64,000 nt of DNA, taken from NCBI RefSeq assembly GCF_022539315.1, contig NC_066323.1, positions 10,219,219 to 10,283,218 of the forward strand, read 5' to 3'. The notes below the pieces were generated by a model, which saw only the letters and a list, made by a program, of their open reading frames with translations, made no database searches and was not told the origin of the DNA. Of the stretch, positions 1-12,484 are shown piece after piece. A program made the position numbers and the translations under genes. This stretch comes from Serinus canaria (taxonomy: Eukaryota; Chordata; Aves; Passeriformes; Fringillidae). The number at the start of each line of letters is the position of its first letter. Within the stretch, counting starts at the first letter, position 1.

Positions 1-3000
1 CTCTGGTGATGCACAACCCAAAGTTGATTTTTGAGATGTGTACATGTCATTACAGATAAAAGGAGTTTAATGTTTTCTGTTAATAATATCTTGTTTCCAT
101 TAAGTAACCATTTAGGCACACAGACTACTTCACAAGTATTTATCATATCTAACAATATCCAGTTTCTCACTGGAATATGTAACTTCTACAGACATTTTAT
201 TTACAGGCTGAAGATGCCTGTAAATGTGCCTGCCATGCACAGAGCATGGGAATGCTTTGCTTATGGCAGCTACTTGGTTTAAAAGCCAGAACTCCAGGCA
301 TTTTATCTTCCAGCCTACCAGTTTAGAGGACAATTCCTTAATTTCTTACATTCATAGGCTCTGCCATTTTAAAGGGACAAAGATCTCTGTTGTCAGAGCA
401 AGGAATGTACAGAAGATGAGTAGCTTTGAGTGCCAGAAATTAGTTAAGTAATTTCCAACATGGGGCTTCTTGTACATTTTTAGCTGGAAGGAGTCAATGT
501 GGCTGTGGTCAGACATGGAGCATAATGCAGAGCAGATTTTTAACCCTGACATTCCTTCATCACTCTCAGCTTGGTGGTGCTAGAGAGGGATGCAGGCCTT
601 ATCTAAACTGGCACTGAGCATCAGAGTAGTCACCCAGTCCCTGACTCTGCTGCTCCAAACATTAATTACATTCAGCATTAAGCATATTAGTCTTTCTGCA
701 GGTAGTATGGCCAGCTTGTGTGCCTGCCAGGCCCAGCAGCCTTCTCTGTTTCCTTTCCAGCCTTTGGTGTGCTCAGACAATGGAAAACCCATCCCTCAGC
801 CTTCACTTGATAAGAAAAATGGAGCTCCTTCCTCCTCTCACTGTAGAGCACATTTTGACATCTGCTTATCATTTGAGAAGCATTTCTCAAGCACTGTTCC
901 ACTTTCATCATGGCCTTTCTGCTGTTGCACATTTGTGGACTCAGCTGCATGCCATTGTTATCTTTGCTACTAGCACAAGCCATGAAATACATCTAGCCTT
1001 TCTCTAATAGTTACAGGGCAAGGGGAAGGGACTCTTCTATCCTGTATGCTGAGAGGACTTTCTGCCAGATTCACCTCCAGCTGCTCTGAGTCCAAAACTA
1101 CAAAGCTGAATTCAGTTTTTCTGACAAGAAAAGCAAATTCCAGCAGAGGAGAAGCATGCCAGCTGTGGTATTGCTACTGTGCTGGGAAAGCCACTAAAAA
1201 CTGAGATGAATGGAAGAATGATTTGAAAGGCACTGAATACAGCAACCTCAGGGCCTGAGTCTGCACTGTGCAAGGGGCAGCTGTAAGCACAGCTCAGCCC
1301 CATTCCCAGCCTGCTGGTAACATTGCAGGGTTGCCCATGTAATTTATTCCCATATCTTCCTTTCCATCTCCCAGCAAATCAAGCTGTCCCATCTAAAGAG
1401 CACCCTCACTGCTCACCACTGTGTCTGAATTAGGCTGTCAGGGTCAGTCACATCTTTTGCCCCAGCACACTTACGCAGCTATGGCAGCATGGTCTGAAGG
1501 TCACCGGCCGAGGTGCTTCTGCAGTGCTCTCCCCTGCTGAAAGTACCCTCAGAGCAGCAAGAAGGGGAGTGTCACCCTCTGCTAATAATGTGTCCAGCTG
1601 GTCAGGTGAAGTGAGAAGGATTAACTCATGCCCAAGTTGTCTCCTCAGACATGCAGGAAGGAATTTCATGCTGGCTATTAGTGACTTAAATGTTATGTTT
1701 GCCAAGATTTAACCCATCTGTGGAGATAGCAGCTGGGGAGCCTTGGTTTTCCTTTTCTAGAAATAATGCCAAAAAAGTGTTTGAAAGTGTTGAAATTACA
1801 TCTTGACGCTTAACCCCACCACCACTGTCTGCTTTATATTTAATTTATAATACAACTATATATTTTCATACCCAAACCCTAAATGAAACCATTTGCAATT
1901 ATTTTGAAGTGCAGTTTTTCAATGGACCTGATCTAATTTGAGGTTTATAAATTCACCAGGCTTCTTGAGATTAAAGTGTTCTGTCTTCACTTAAGTATGG
2001 AAACATTTTCAAGCCTCAAAAAATATCCCACAAAGGGGAAAATGTCTGCTGCTCTGCTCTCCTCACTGTCTGAGGAAATGAAGGACAGAGTCACAAGATT
2101 TAAAGCAAGTCACTTACCACACTTTACTAAGTTACAGTTCAACTATAGCATTTGACCATGTGCCTGTTTTTAGCACAACAGCCACATTTCATTCGTGCAT
2201 CTCAAAACCATCTCCTCTGCTCAGTCACTTCGAAAAATGTGTTTCTACTGCAGTGCTTACAGAAAGTGAGTTTGTGTCCCTGTGCATGAATTGCCAATGT
2301 AATTTATTCCAGCAACTTCCCTCCCCTCTCCCAGCAGAATAAGCAATACCATGTTCATGTCCCTGTGCATGAGCTCTCCTTGGTCTGCTGTTCAGAGTGC
2401 AGGAGACATTATTTATGTTCATTAGAGCTTGGGATGAATTGCCAATGCAGAAGAAGCAATGACTAATCCTTGTGGCTTTTCTTCTGCACTCATTGCTGGG
2501 TCATTGTGGGAGAGTCTTTGTGCTGGCATTGTGAGTTACTGCCAGCTGTCTCCCGGGTTTGGTTACGAGGGGTTATACTCTTCAGCATTAGGGCAGCGGG
2601 ATGAGCTGCAGCCCCTGGGCTGTCACTGCATCTCTGGTCCCCAAAGCCTCTGCCACCTTGCCATCTGGGATGTGAAGTTTTCAGGAGGAGACTCAAACAC
2701 TCCCCAGCTCCAGCCTTCCGTGGCTCTTGCAACCCAGAAGGCTTTCCCAGCAGTCAGAGTTTTTACTTTGTGTCCCATGTTTAAACCTAAAATCTGCACA
2801 GCAACCCCCTTATGGCTTTCTGTGGTTTCTGAAGAGACAAGTATTTCTCTAGGGAGGTCAACTCCAACCACCACTTGCTAGATGCTTGCTCCCAAGCAGC
2901 TTGTTCCCACTTTGCCACTGATTGTGTTATACATGTTTAAGTCTCTTAATTTTAACTTGCAAGATGATTATGATGTCCTGGTCATTATAGTGCTTTCTTT

Positions 3001-6000
3001 GTGCTTTAGTGTGTCTTTGCTTGGGGTTATTTTTCTTTTTGGTATTTAGGGTGCATTATTCTACCCCTGTGAGATTCTTTTTCTTTGCCATGGATGTTCT
3101 GCCTCAAGAGACATGGACCCAGACTCAGCCTTAAACATTGTGCCAGCCTTCCATTTGGAAATGGATGGCTCCTTCCCTATGCTTTTCAAAGCCAAAAAAA
3201 GTTAGTTGGATTTGGAGACACAAGGGCACTCCCTGCCTCTTGGCCAAAAATATGGGAAAAGAATGGTAAACTTTACCCTCAGCCCACACTAGATTTGTGG
3301 TCTATATTCTTATGACATGAATGTGACCACAACCCCTAGGATTGATGTCTCCTAGCTGTTTCTCATCTTTCTTATTTGTGCCTTGCTTTAGCTCCCAGTG
3401 TAGCTCATCAGATGCATTCAGCTCTACCTGTTGATTACAGAGCAGGCTTGCAACAACAGCTGGAGAGAAAAGAAGGAAAATAGACCTGTTAAGCATTTTT
3501 CTTCATCCTGTTTCACTTTTTGGAGGTCTGAAAGCTCCAGGAGGAGCTAGGAGAGTTAGACTAACTGTGAAAAAGCAAAATCAAGAAGCCCAACTTATAA
3601 TCCTACAGGGATGCTGTTCTCATAATGTGCAGAAATACCTTTGTGCAGGTTGTTAGCTGCTGGGACAGCACTTAGGCATGTGGGATAACCTGATTAGAGA
3701 ATCAAAGAGAGCCTGGTAGTTTCGCAGGCCAAATCCTGCCTTACAGCAACCTGATGTCAAATGGGTGTGAATTAAGGAAGCTTTCCCTTTGGCATCATCT
3801 GGTAACACCTTGAAGGGAAGGGTCTGAGCCAGCCAGGGTTCTAGCAAGAAGAGAGACTTAAGCAAATACGCTTCCAGACAGGGAGTGAGCTGGAGTCTGA
3901 AACTAATGACTTTGTTTTTCCTCACTGGTACAGACTTGGAAGGATGAAAAGAATGTATTTCTCAGGTCTGATTTTCAGGTTGTATAGAAGGCTTAATCAG
4001 GAGTTGGTTAATTTATAATGTTTGTCTTACTTAGCTGTGAGAATGTCAAACTGTGACCGAGCTGAGATTTGGGAGCAGAAGATACGTGTTTTCAGAAGGT
4101 ATGATCCAGCAGAGGGATTGCCTGCTATCCTGGTCACTGCAAAGTTTCCACCAAAATCAGTGTTAACATGGGATGTCAGACAGGATGGTTGTACTGATCC
4201 CTGGTGGGCATAAACTCTGTGTGCCCAAAGTGTGTGAGTGGAAGTTAAGTCTGGCTCGTGGTGAGAGGAGTTCCAGCCCATGCTGTTCGGTGCTGGATCC
4301 CTCTGCAGCTAGGATTGCTGCTGCAGGTGCCTGCTCTGGTCACAGTACTGGGTGGGCTGCAGTAGCAGCCCAGGGGAACTGCTGAACAGATCAGTCCCCA
4401 GCGTGGAAGTAAGCCACAGAATTCCTGGTCATGTTGAGGAGGATCAGTATTTATCAGAATTCAAAAATCAGGCAGGAAGGTTTATGGTAGAAGCATGCAC
4501 TTGAGGCAAAGTATGGGGAAGCCAAGCTCTGACTCAGGAAGTGCCTAAACCAGTAATCAGTGGAGACTGGAAGCAAATCCCAAGGAATTTCTGTTTTGCT
4601 TACCCTGTTCTCATTCTTTGGCCTCTGTTGTTGGCAACTGTTGGAAATGAGGCAAGCAGTGACTTGCTGAGGCAAATGCTCCATACCTGCGTGTCTTCAG
4701 AAAGTTTCATGGCAAATGCTTTACGAGTGGCACAATCTTCCATCAGTATCTGTAGGTATCCTGCCTTCCCTCCTTGGCAGAGAAACGCAGAGAACCGCAT
4801 GGATGCGGACTGAGGTGATGTGATCTGCTTATGCAAAGCAAAATGGTAAATCTGCCAGGTTATTTCTCCATGGAGAAAATTATTGACCTTGCTTTTTCTG
4901 GCATACCAGCCACCGTTATAATGATGATGATGGTGACAGCAACCAGACAGAAAAGCCAGCAGTCATTCTTTCCTGCCCATTATTACAAGGTATAAAGCAA
5001 AATCCAGCCTGTATTCGATGCTAGTCTGGCTGTGCTCTCCTTACAAATGCATGAGGCAGTTCTCATTCGGGTTGAAATTCAGAACTTTTCATATTGACCT
5101 TTCCAAAAACAATCCTTCTGATCCTCTGATAGGAACTCGTGTATTTCTGTGTTTGTACCTTACCAGTGACGTGCAGCCCAGAGATAATGTCTGAAAGCAA
5201 ATAGGAGAGTGTAGAACCTTCTGAGTTCCTGGGTGATTCATCTCCTTACAATACGTTTTGGTTGCACATGTAAGGAGTGGATCTTACCCCTGAGAATACT
5301 GGCTCAAAGAAGCAATAACAATGCAGTCAGTCAAGCGCTGCTTTCTCTGGGAATTTTGTTGCATGAAGAAGCAGAACTTTAGCCTTCCTGTGTTTGTCAA
5401 CAAGATCTGCCTTTCAGCAGCTTTCTATATTTCTGTCCTGTTAGATTTTTTCCTTTATTTTCTCACTCCCTTATTTCTGTCTATCTAAACAATAATCAAT
5501 AGTGTAATGATAGATTTTTCTAACTCACCCAAGATGCAAACACTGATTGATAACATTATTTGATAACTTCAGCTCCATCAAGCAAGAACAGTAGGTGAAG
5601 TTTGCTTTTCTAAAGTCCAGTGAAATTACCCAAAACAGATTTATTGTTTACATCTATGTGGTTTGCACCATCCATTCATGGCATGTGTCTTTTAAAGTGC
5701 TTGCTTTGAAATGGTGAGTTACCCAGTTGGTGTCAGAAGGGCTGGTGTGGCTCACAGACAACCATCTGAAACGAAATTATCTTGGTGTTTCTATAATTAA
5801 CTGCAAGGGTGAGTGAGGGTTGAAATGAGATGAATCATTCAATGGACCCCACTTGAAAGTGGGAATTTTTTTGGCTCCAGCACTTTAGGAGCAGGCTAGT
5901 ATGTAAAACCTGTGCAGCAAGGATCATGGCCTCAGAGCTGGCATTTCACAGTCATTATCTCAAACATCGTAGGCCAGAGATAAATGAAGCATTTAAGTCA

Positions 6001-6626
6001 TCCTGAGCTCCTGTCCTTGTGGATGCTTTCCTTGCAGCCATTGCTTTGTTCTCTGCCTAGACTTAGCAGTATTCTCTGTGGTGAGAGAGGAAGATCAAGA
6101 TCTTCATACAAGGCAGATAAAGATATTTTTATGGGATCTGCATTGGCAAAGTAATTAGGGGGTGTCTGTGTAGCCCCAGGAGTTTGCATTTCAGTTTAGC
6201 ACTGCCCTCTGTGGAACTTGTCTCTAATAAACTCCACTGCAAAAGCTCACTCTGACTGGGCAGCGCAGAGGCAAAAGCCCGGGAGTTTTGGCTGCACAAC
6301 TCATTCATGTGCTCCTGGCTACAGAAGCTGCTGTGTCTCAGATAACCCACCTGATGAGCCATCTCTGATCACTTGTCAGAGCTGCTGAGAGAAGGCTCTG
6401 GTTTGTGTTTTCACACCGTTCTAAAGGCTTGACCCAGGCCCTGTGCTCCCTGTGCTGTTATCATACTCTTTGATAACTGTTGATTGTACTGCACTTTATC
6501 TAGAAGAAATGAAGAGAAGGTACCTAAAGCTTCCAAGCAGACCAGCAGCAGCCTCCAACCCAGCTGACCTTTGTAAGTGTCCTGCTGAGATGGTGCTCAC
6601 ATTTGTTGTGTATATTTTCTTTGCAG
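1..6626 (+). other. LPP: LPP intron (3' part), upstream of the LIM2 exon
   Basis: This non-coding stretch ends in a good splice acceptor: a T-rich tract and TTTGCAG directly before 6627. None of the reading frames encodes the LPP LIM1 exon or the proline-rich region, so the preceding exon lies upstream of the window. Open frames here are short and overlap on both strands, as expected by chance. The only internal structure I noticed is a diverged repeated segment near 1321-1395 and 2275-2372. That this is LPP intron follows from the exon at its right edge; the rest is unassigned sequence. Confidence 0.8.
1321..2372 (+). repeat. Diverged local repeat (two copies about 0.95 kb apart, plus a short 83-bp-offset direct repeat)
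   Basis: About 60 bases at 1331-1393 and 2290-2350 share the order TGCC(C/A)ATGTAATTTATTCC, a pyrimidine-rich stretch, CTCTCCCAGCA and then AAGC. By eye I judge them roughly three-quarters identical. Separately, a 15-base word beginning TGTCCCTGTGCATGA occurs at 2275-2289 and again at 2358-2372, an offset of 83 bases. The entry spans the outer limits; the sequence between the copies is not repeated. This could be an old local duplication or two copies of an ancient interspersed repeat that I cannot name. Confidence 0.45.
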
Positions 6627-6805
6627 AATACACTGGAGCAGTGCAGTGTCTGTGCAAAGCCCATCATGGAAAGGATCCTCCGAGCCACTGGGAAGGCCTA
6701 CCATCCCCACTGCTTCACCTGTGTGATGTGCCATCGCAGCCTGGATGGGATCCCCTTCACTGTGGATGCTGGTGGCAACATCCACTGCATTGAGGATTTC
6801 CATAA
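6627..6805 (+). CDS. LPP: LPP coding exon: LIM domain 2 (third-last exon)
   Basis: This exon encodes 59 residues, starting NTLEQCSVC and ending CIEDFH, plus the first two bases of a Lys codon. It is the second LIM domain of lipoma-preferred partner, a zyxin-family scaffold at focal adhesions and cell-cell contacts that also shuttles to the nucleus. All eight zinc ligands are visible, numbering from the exon start: C6, C9, H26, C29, C32, C35, C54 and D57. The core ERILRATGKAYHPHCFTCVM is the LPP-type LIM2 as I know it from other vertebrates; zyxin and TRIP6 are the alternatives but fit less well. The acceptor is TTTGCAG at 6620-6626. The donor is AA|GTAAG at 6806, giving a phase 2 intron. The frame has no stop across the exon. 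Confidence 0.95.
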
Positions 6806-9800
6806 GTAAGGCTAAGCTGCTGTCACTGCTTTGCTTGTTGTATTTGTCTTTTGCCCCTAAAAACTCTCCTTTTTCAGACTGAGCTTTCAGGAAGTTCTGA
6901 ACCCAATGCCACTTCCTCCCAAGGCTCTTAAATAGTAGGGAAAGCTGTGCTCCAAGGAGCCATGGCATACAAGGTTAATTGGTTAGGGGACGATTCTGCT
7001 TGATCTCTGTTTTGCTTAGAGCTGAATTGAGGGATAACCTCTGTGTCCCTCTGTTTTAAGTGTTCTGCCTTCCCCTTGCCTTTCACTGTGCATGGACATG
7101 TTTCTCTTCACTGCCTCTACCTGCACTGTCACATCACCACCTCCCTGCCTCTTCCACTGAGCAATTAAGAGAGGTCTTGTCCTCCTGCACTCTGCAGGTG
7201 TTTGCTTACCTGCTAGAGGGATCTCAGTGGCCACAGGCTGCTCACAGCTCCTTTTGTTTCTAGTTGCTAATTAGCTTTTTAAAGCTACTAAAAATACAGC
7301 CCTGGTAATAATTTATAGTGAAACTGCTATTTAAAGTAAGTTGAAAGGTATAGCTGCAAGTAATTTCTGTCACTGACACACTACCACCCCCATCATCACA
7401 ACTAATCTAGTGAAGACAGGTAGATATAATCAGAGCACAAATGTTTGCCCTGTATGGAAAAGACAGATACATTACACCCCTCAATTAAAAGATGAAATCA
7501 ATACTGACAAATGTGAGTTTATATCTCAACCATTTACCTCTTAATTTCTAAGCGGGTTGACTTAATTAGAGCCTCATGACATCAGTGTGTGGGTCTGAAA
7601 GCTCAAAGAAGCTGACTGACTTGACAGAAAGGGAAGCAGCCACAATTAACTGGCATGTTAGAATCCAACAGGAGGATGTTCCCTGTGGCTCAGCTAGGCT
7701 GGGTTAATTGGCAGCTGCTGTGTTGCTTTGCCTTTCGGTGCCGCCAGTTGAGTGTAAGGTAAAATGTGGTCCTGAGCACAGGCCCAACAGGAGTTTCATG
7801 CATCACTCAGTCACCTGAAGGACTTCCCTCACACCCCCTCAACAATTTGGAGAGTGCCCCTTCCTAAAGCCCTGCAGGCCAAGGGCTCACATGCTTTCAG
7901 GAGAAAAAGAGGTGCTGTCCCACATTGAAGCCTTTTGGCAGTGACTGCATACAGACCTCGGGGCTCTGAGAGTAGAAAGTGGGAGGCTGTCAATGCAAGG
8001 AAGAGCATAAAAATTGTTGAGTGAAGGATTGAGGGGAAGGTGATGGGAATAGCACAAGACCCAATGTGACACTCAGAGTGTCTTTGGCCAGCCACACATT
8101 TTGCAGTACTTTGGCCAGCCCAGTTTTAATTGATTAGGGATGACATGTCCTCCTGATCTGGAGGTTGAGTGTTCTACATCTACATCCTCTTGATAACAAA
8201 ACTGTAGCTAATGCCCACACTGCTATTCAGCTACTCCCTGAGCTCAGGCCCCACAGTAACAAATCTACATCCCCTGAAATCTGCAGGAATGATCTCAGGA
8301 TCCTGGGAGATAATATTTGTCTCATAATGAATTACTCACAGTAGCCTGGACAAAGAAATGTTGGAATATTTTTTAAGTACCACGTTTGAGCTAAATGGTA
8401 CAAGGAAGGGCCTGCATGAAGCAGCACATAATTAATTGCCATCACAGCTCCGGTCATATCATGATCCATTTAAGTTTTTTTCCAGAGCACTCATTATAGC
8501 CACTGTTTAATTCATTCTTTCGTTAGATCACAGCTGCACAGGCATCTTTCATCTGCTGCCAGTGAAATTAATATTTTTCTTTATTCCTAGTACAGATAGA
8601 TTTATTTTTTTTTCTTTTCTAAGATAGTTAATTCCGAGGTGGTTCATGTGACAGGCTGGGTGGCAGAGTCAGTCATTACCAGGCATTTTAGAAGAGAAGG
8701 GCCTTTGATCTCCTTGTGTTCTGATGTTTGCCATAAGCTTTGCCCTCTCTCACCCCACAGCCCCTGACCCTGGCTCTCATTACATGGTAGCAGATTCTGT
8801 GGGTGTAAATTTCCTTTTTTGCAGGCAGAATTTGCAGCCAGGAAACTGGTACCAGTAGGTTTTGAACTAAAATAGAGAATTAATCACAACAGGCTAAATG
8901 TTCCCAAGCCTAGGAGCAGAGGTGGCCACTTCTCATGGGACCTGAGGGGAGCAAAACCAGAGGGAATACAGAACATGGGTGAATTATCCAGAAGGGCATA
9001 TGGTGAGCAATAGAAGGGAAAAAGAAAGGGCTGTGCTTCTCTTGATCCCTGAGCTGACCATGACTCAAGTCAGTCTCTTCATGCAGTGAGTTATTGTCAC
9101 TGTACAACTGGAAGTCAACTGGAAGAGAGAACATTGGGGTCTCTGCACCCAGACCTGTTCCCTTTTAAGCCTGGACAGCACCCCATTGGATAACTGAGTA
9201 GGTTTTAGCTAGAAAATGCAGCAAGTCAGAATTGCCCTGATGCTTCTTGTCTGAGAGTGAGCACAGCCAGAAATGTGCTTCTGTGTGCATAAGTGGGTAA
9301 AATGGCTTGAAAGTTTAAAGTGGATGACATAAACCTCAACAAATTAGTGTTAGTGCAAGGCAGTTCTTTTTACCGTTTCTTTTTAGACTTTTAAACTATT
9401 TGTTCAAATCTCCAAATTTCAATAGTTTGATTTTTATTTTCAAGAGATGCTCTTGAAGCAGATCCTGGTCATCTTTATAACTGTGGGATTTGCATGGATT
9501 TTCTTAGAGGCTGAGGGTTGTGGCAGTGCATAGGTGCCACAACTGAGAGTCATTCAAGAAGCACTAAAGTTGTTAATTAGGGCAGGCAAAATGCTTTGCT
9601 GTCGGTCAGAAGTTCTATTAGTCCTCTCCTAATAAACTTGCTTTAATATCCTACATGCCTGAAATTGCCTTGTAAGACTGAAGTGCTCCTGCCTGTCTTT
9701 TTCCAAGAAGGGAGCTGTGCAGAGCTCCAGCCTGTGTTGTGTGTGCACATACAAGAGTGTGTGTGTTGGTACAAATTCACACACCTCTGGCTGGCCGGTC

Positions 9801-9862
9801 CAGTTAACAAAAACGTTTGCTCCAAGTTTGAGGATGACTGTGCCTGTCTCTTGCTCTGTCAG
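6806..9862 (+). other. LPP: LPP intron between the LIM2 and LIM3 exons
   Basis: This is a 3,057-bp intron with a GTAAG donor and a pyrimidine-rich acceptor ending CTGTCAG. It is phase 2: the split Lys codon is AA|G. It contains no recognisable exon. A TAATTA-rich block near 8430-8600 looks like a candidate conserved non-coding element and is listed separately. Confidence 0.88.
8430..8600. promoter_or_regulatory. Candidate intronic conserved element (homeodomain-motif-rich)
   Basis: The block contains ATAATTAATTGCC, GTTTAATTCATT, TGAAATTAATAT and a CAGCTG E-box, packed within about 170 bases of an otherwise ordinary intron, together with CpGs in TCCGGTC and TTCGTTAG. Such texture is common in deeply conserved vertebrate enhancers. 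No alignment was made, so this is inference from composition only. Confidence 0.25.
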
Positions 9863-9983
9863 GAAATTTGCCCCGAGGTGTTCTGTGTGTAAGGAGCCCA
9901 TCATGCCAGCCCCGGGACAAGAGGAGACCGTGCGCATTGTTGCCCTGGATCGCGACTTCCACGTCCAGTGCTACCGGTGCGAG
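9863..9983 (+). CDS. LPP: LPP coding exon: first half of LIM domain 3 (penultimate exon)
   Basis: The exon supplies the last base of a split Lys codon and then 40 residues, [20 protein letters not shown] and onward to CYRCE. It forms the first zinc finger of LIM3: ligands C66, C69, H93, C96 and C99 of the 142-residue segment encoded here, with the sixth (C102) coming from the next exon. The acceptor is CTGTCAG at 9856-9862. The donor is GAG|GTTGGT at 9984, a phase 0 junction; T at +3 makes it weaker than the preceding donor. Residue 95 is Gln where I recall His in human LPP; it is not a zinc ligand. If the intron were retained, the frame would run on for 16 codons and stop at 10032-10034. Confidence 0.95.
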
Positions 9984-11575
9984 GTTGGTATTCCAGGCAC
10001 AGCAGGGACAGAAAGCAAGTTAAGCATGGCTTAACTTCATCACCACCTCACATTGCCCACACAACAGGCATACCTTCTTGTAACACTGGCTCTACAATCA
10101 AATTACTTCATTGACTTCAGCAAGCAAGGAATTTTTCCTCATTTGTATCCATGCAAATGAGAGGAAAATCAGGTCCCTTGTTTATAACAGGTTCATTAGA
10201 AGAGCAAAAGAATGTAACTCAGGCAATTAGGTCTTAGTACTGGAGAGCGTCATAAATTATAGCCTGGACACAAATGTAGCTCATCTTTATGTTCTTAAAA
10301 TGAAAGCTAATGCATGTTAGGATTTGAGCAAGATTGTACAGGAAACTCAGCATATGGCACTGGGTTGAAGAATTTTAATGGACACATAAACATGATCATT
10401 CTTGTTTTGTGAAATACTTTTTATGCTACTTTTCCTGTTCAGTTTCATTACACACTTCATGTAATTTTGATGGTAAGAGTCTGAAGACAGAGAATAAAAA
10501 TCACCTTAAAGCAATTAGCATGTGGGAACAGCTGTGTTAGGGAACCTTCAAGAATTCTTCAGTGCTAGTGTTACTTGTTGGATAATACATCAGCCAGATG
10601 GCAGGGTAAGAAAATGAGACCAAATATATTTCTTATTGCAGTTGCAGGTTTTAGTAACCTTAATTGGAAAGAAGGATGGACTAAGGTTTAAAGGTCTAGG
10701 CTGAAACTTGAGGCATCTGGTTCAATTCTCAATCTGACCTTGGCTTTCAGGGTACATACCAGGCCATTACTTAGGCCCATTATTTTTTAAGATGCTGGGG
10801 AATTCTTACACTAAATTTTGTAGAGCCTAATTCATCATACAGCACGTCCCCATGCTGGTTGCTGAGATACCCAGGCTTTCACACATATGGATCCATCAGC
10901 AGTCCTGGGCCAAGCAATTGCTTGATCACAAAGTGTGGATAATTCCCAACTTTCCTAGCAGCTATACTCAGCCTTAAAGCTTATAGGCTGAGATCTCTGG
11001 AGCAGGTTAGGGGGCCTTGGAGTGGGGTTTCCATGTTCCTGTCTGACATCCTCCTTTTTGCCACAACCTTTTTGGCCAATTGTAATACAAACACAGATGA
11101 CACTTCTGGTAAGGGGTGACAGCTGCCACTCCTGGAATAGAGGCTGTGACTTCGTGGCATTAACTCTTCTGAAGGAGATAACCTATAGTCAGGTATTGGT
11201 ACTAAACTTTTTCCCAGTGATGCTTTTTTTTTCCTTTTTTTGAATTAATAAATATGTGCTTTAGTTTGATGTTTCTCCAATGCTAAAGACATTTGCTTCC
11301 TCAGAAATGTGAAGGGAATAAACTCCTTTTATTTTCAATTGGATTAAATTCAGCAGGGAGCTTGGGAACCCATCTTCTCTGCAGCATTGTCTCTTATCAG
11401 AAAATGGCTTAATCATAAAAGACATCACGTACCACAGCTTCATGCTTTGCACTGACTCAGGCTGGATCCTGTTACAAGGTGGAGAGTGAGGAAAGAGTTT
11501 CTTTGACTAATAGATTCTTTGCTTATTCTTGTTCTTTCTTATTTACTTTGCTCTTCCTGTTCACCTATTTCCTAG
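9984..11575 (+). other. LPP: Last LPP intron
   Basis: This is a 1,592-bp phase 0 intron. The donor is GTTGGT. The acceptor is a long pyrimidine tract ending TTCCTAG at 11569-11575. I see no exon, RNA gene or clear repeat in it. A stretch near 10,690-10,740 vaguely resembles a MIR box B region but is too diverged to call. Confidence 0.88.
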
Positions 11576-11704
11576 GACTGTGGTGGCCTCCTGTCTGAAG
11601 GGGACAATCAGGGCTGTTACCCTCTGGACGGGCACATCCTCTGCAAGACCTGCAACTCCGCTCGGATCCAGGCTCTGACTGCCAAGGCCAGCACTGATCT
11701 CTGA
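11576..11704 (+). CDS. LPP: LPP terminal coding exon: end of LIM3, PDZ ligand and stop
   Basis: The exon encodes 42 residues from DCGGLLSEGDNQGC to ALTAKASTDL and the stop TGA at 11702-11704. It completes LIM3 with zinc ligands C102, C123 and C126 of the 142-residue segment. The last residues S-T-D-L form a class I PDZ ligand; in mammals this tail is reported to bind the polarity protein Scribble. The near-terminal IQALTAKASTDL differs from the human IRVLTAKASTDL, as I remember it, at two positions. All three exons join in frame without stops, so the gene looks intact at this end. Human LPP is about 612 residues; the 142 residues here are its C-terminal quarter. Confidence 0.96.
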   Translation, partial: DCGGLLSEGDNQGCYPLDGHILCKTCNSARIQALTAKASTDL

Positions 11705-11800
11705 GTATCAACTGTGACCCTCCCCAGGATGCCCATTGGGGAATATTGCACAAGCTTTGCATGATTTCTTTCCAGCCTAGGGTCTGAATCTCTGTTATTG

Positions 11801-11838
11801 AAAAAAAGGAAAAAAAAGAAAAAAAAAAAAAAAAAAAA
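11801..11838 (+). repeat. Genomic A-rich tract
   Basis: An A-rich run broken by single and double G ends in 20 consecutive A residues at 11819-11838, about 115 bases after the LPP stop codon. It is encoded in the genome, is not a poly(A) tail and is not preceded by AATAAA. Confidence 0.9.
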
Positions 11839-12484
11839 GTAAAACTGGAAGGCCTTGGAACAAGAGGGCAGTTTGAGAGGCCATGTTCAGACTGCCCATG
11901 ACAGGCACCTAATTTAGACACAACTGTCCAGGAGGGCAGTGAGTCAGAGCAGCTGCTCTCTCTGCAGCTGATGGAGTTAAGGGTCACAGCACCTCAGTTA
12001 TCTGCCTGTATAAGAAGGTCTGAACATGGTCCTTGCTAAGCTTCTGTGTTTGATTCCTGTTTCTTAAGGAGTTTGTGAGGGTAAAGGGGTGAAAGATGGT
12101 TGAGGTAGTTATTTCTCCCAAGTTATTTTGAGAACCTGAGCAGCTCTCATTGAAGTCATTGGACTTCAATGTCTGCTGATAACTTTAATAGGATCTGTGT
12201 CACCAGCAGAAGTAGCTCCACTGTCCTAGAAGGTGAGAGAGCATACCCAACATTACCACAAACAACTGCAGCTGTACTGCAGCTGAGTGTGGGTGTGATC
12301 TTGTATCCTTGGGACACAGATTGGTCTTTTCTTAGGCCCTTACTTGTCTCCATTCCCTTCCAGTTCAATAGTGTTTTTCTTTTATTCATGAAAATCTACT
12401 TAGCTATTGCATAAATTTATTCAGTAGTGATGCTTCCAATTCACAATGTATGAGAAATCACAGAAAGATGTGAGCTTGCACAAA

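Noticed and set aside
4353..4372. 8-bp hairpin TGGGCTGC / GCAGCCCA
   Set aside because: Expected several times by chance in a window of this size.
10690..10740. GGTTCAATTCTCAATCTGACC, slightly like a MIR box B region
   Set aside because: Too short and diverged; the flanks do not follow the SINE.
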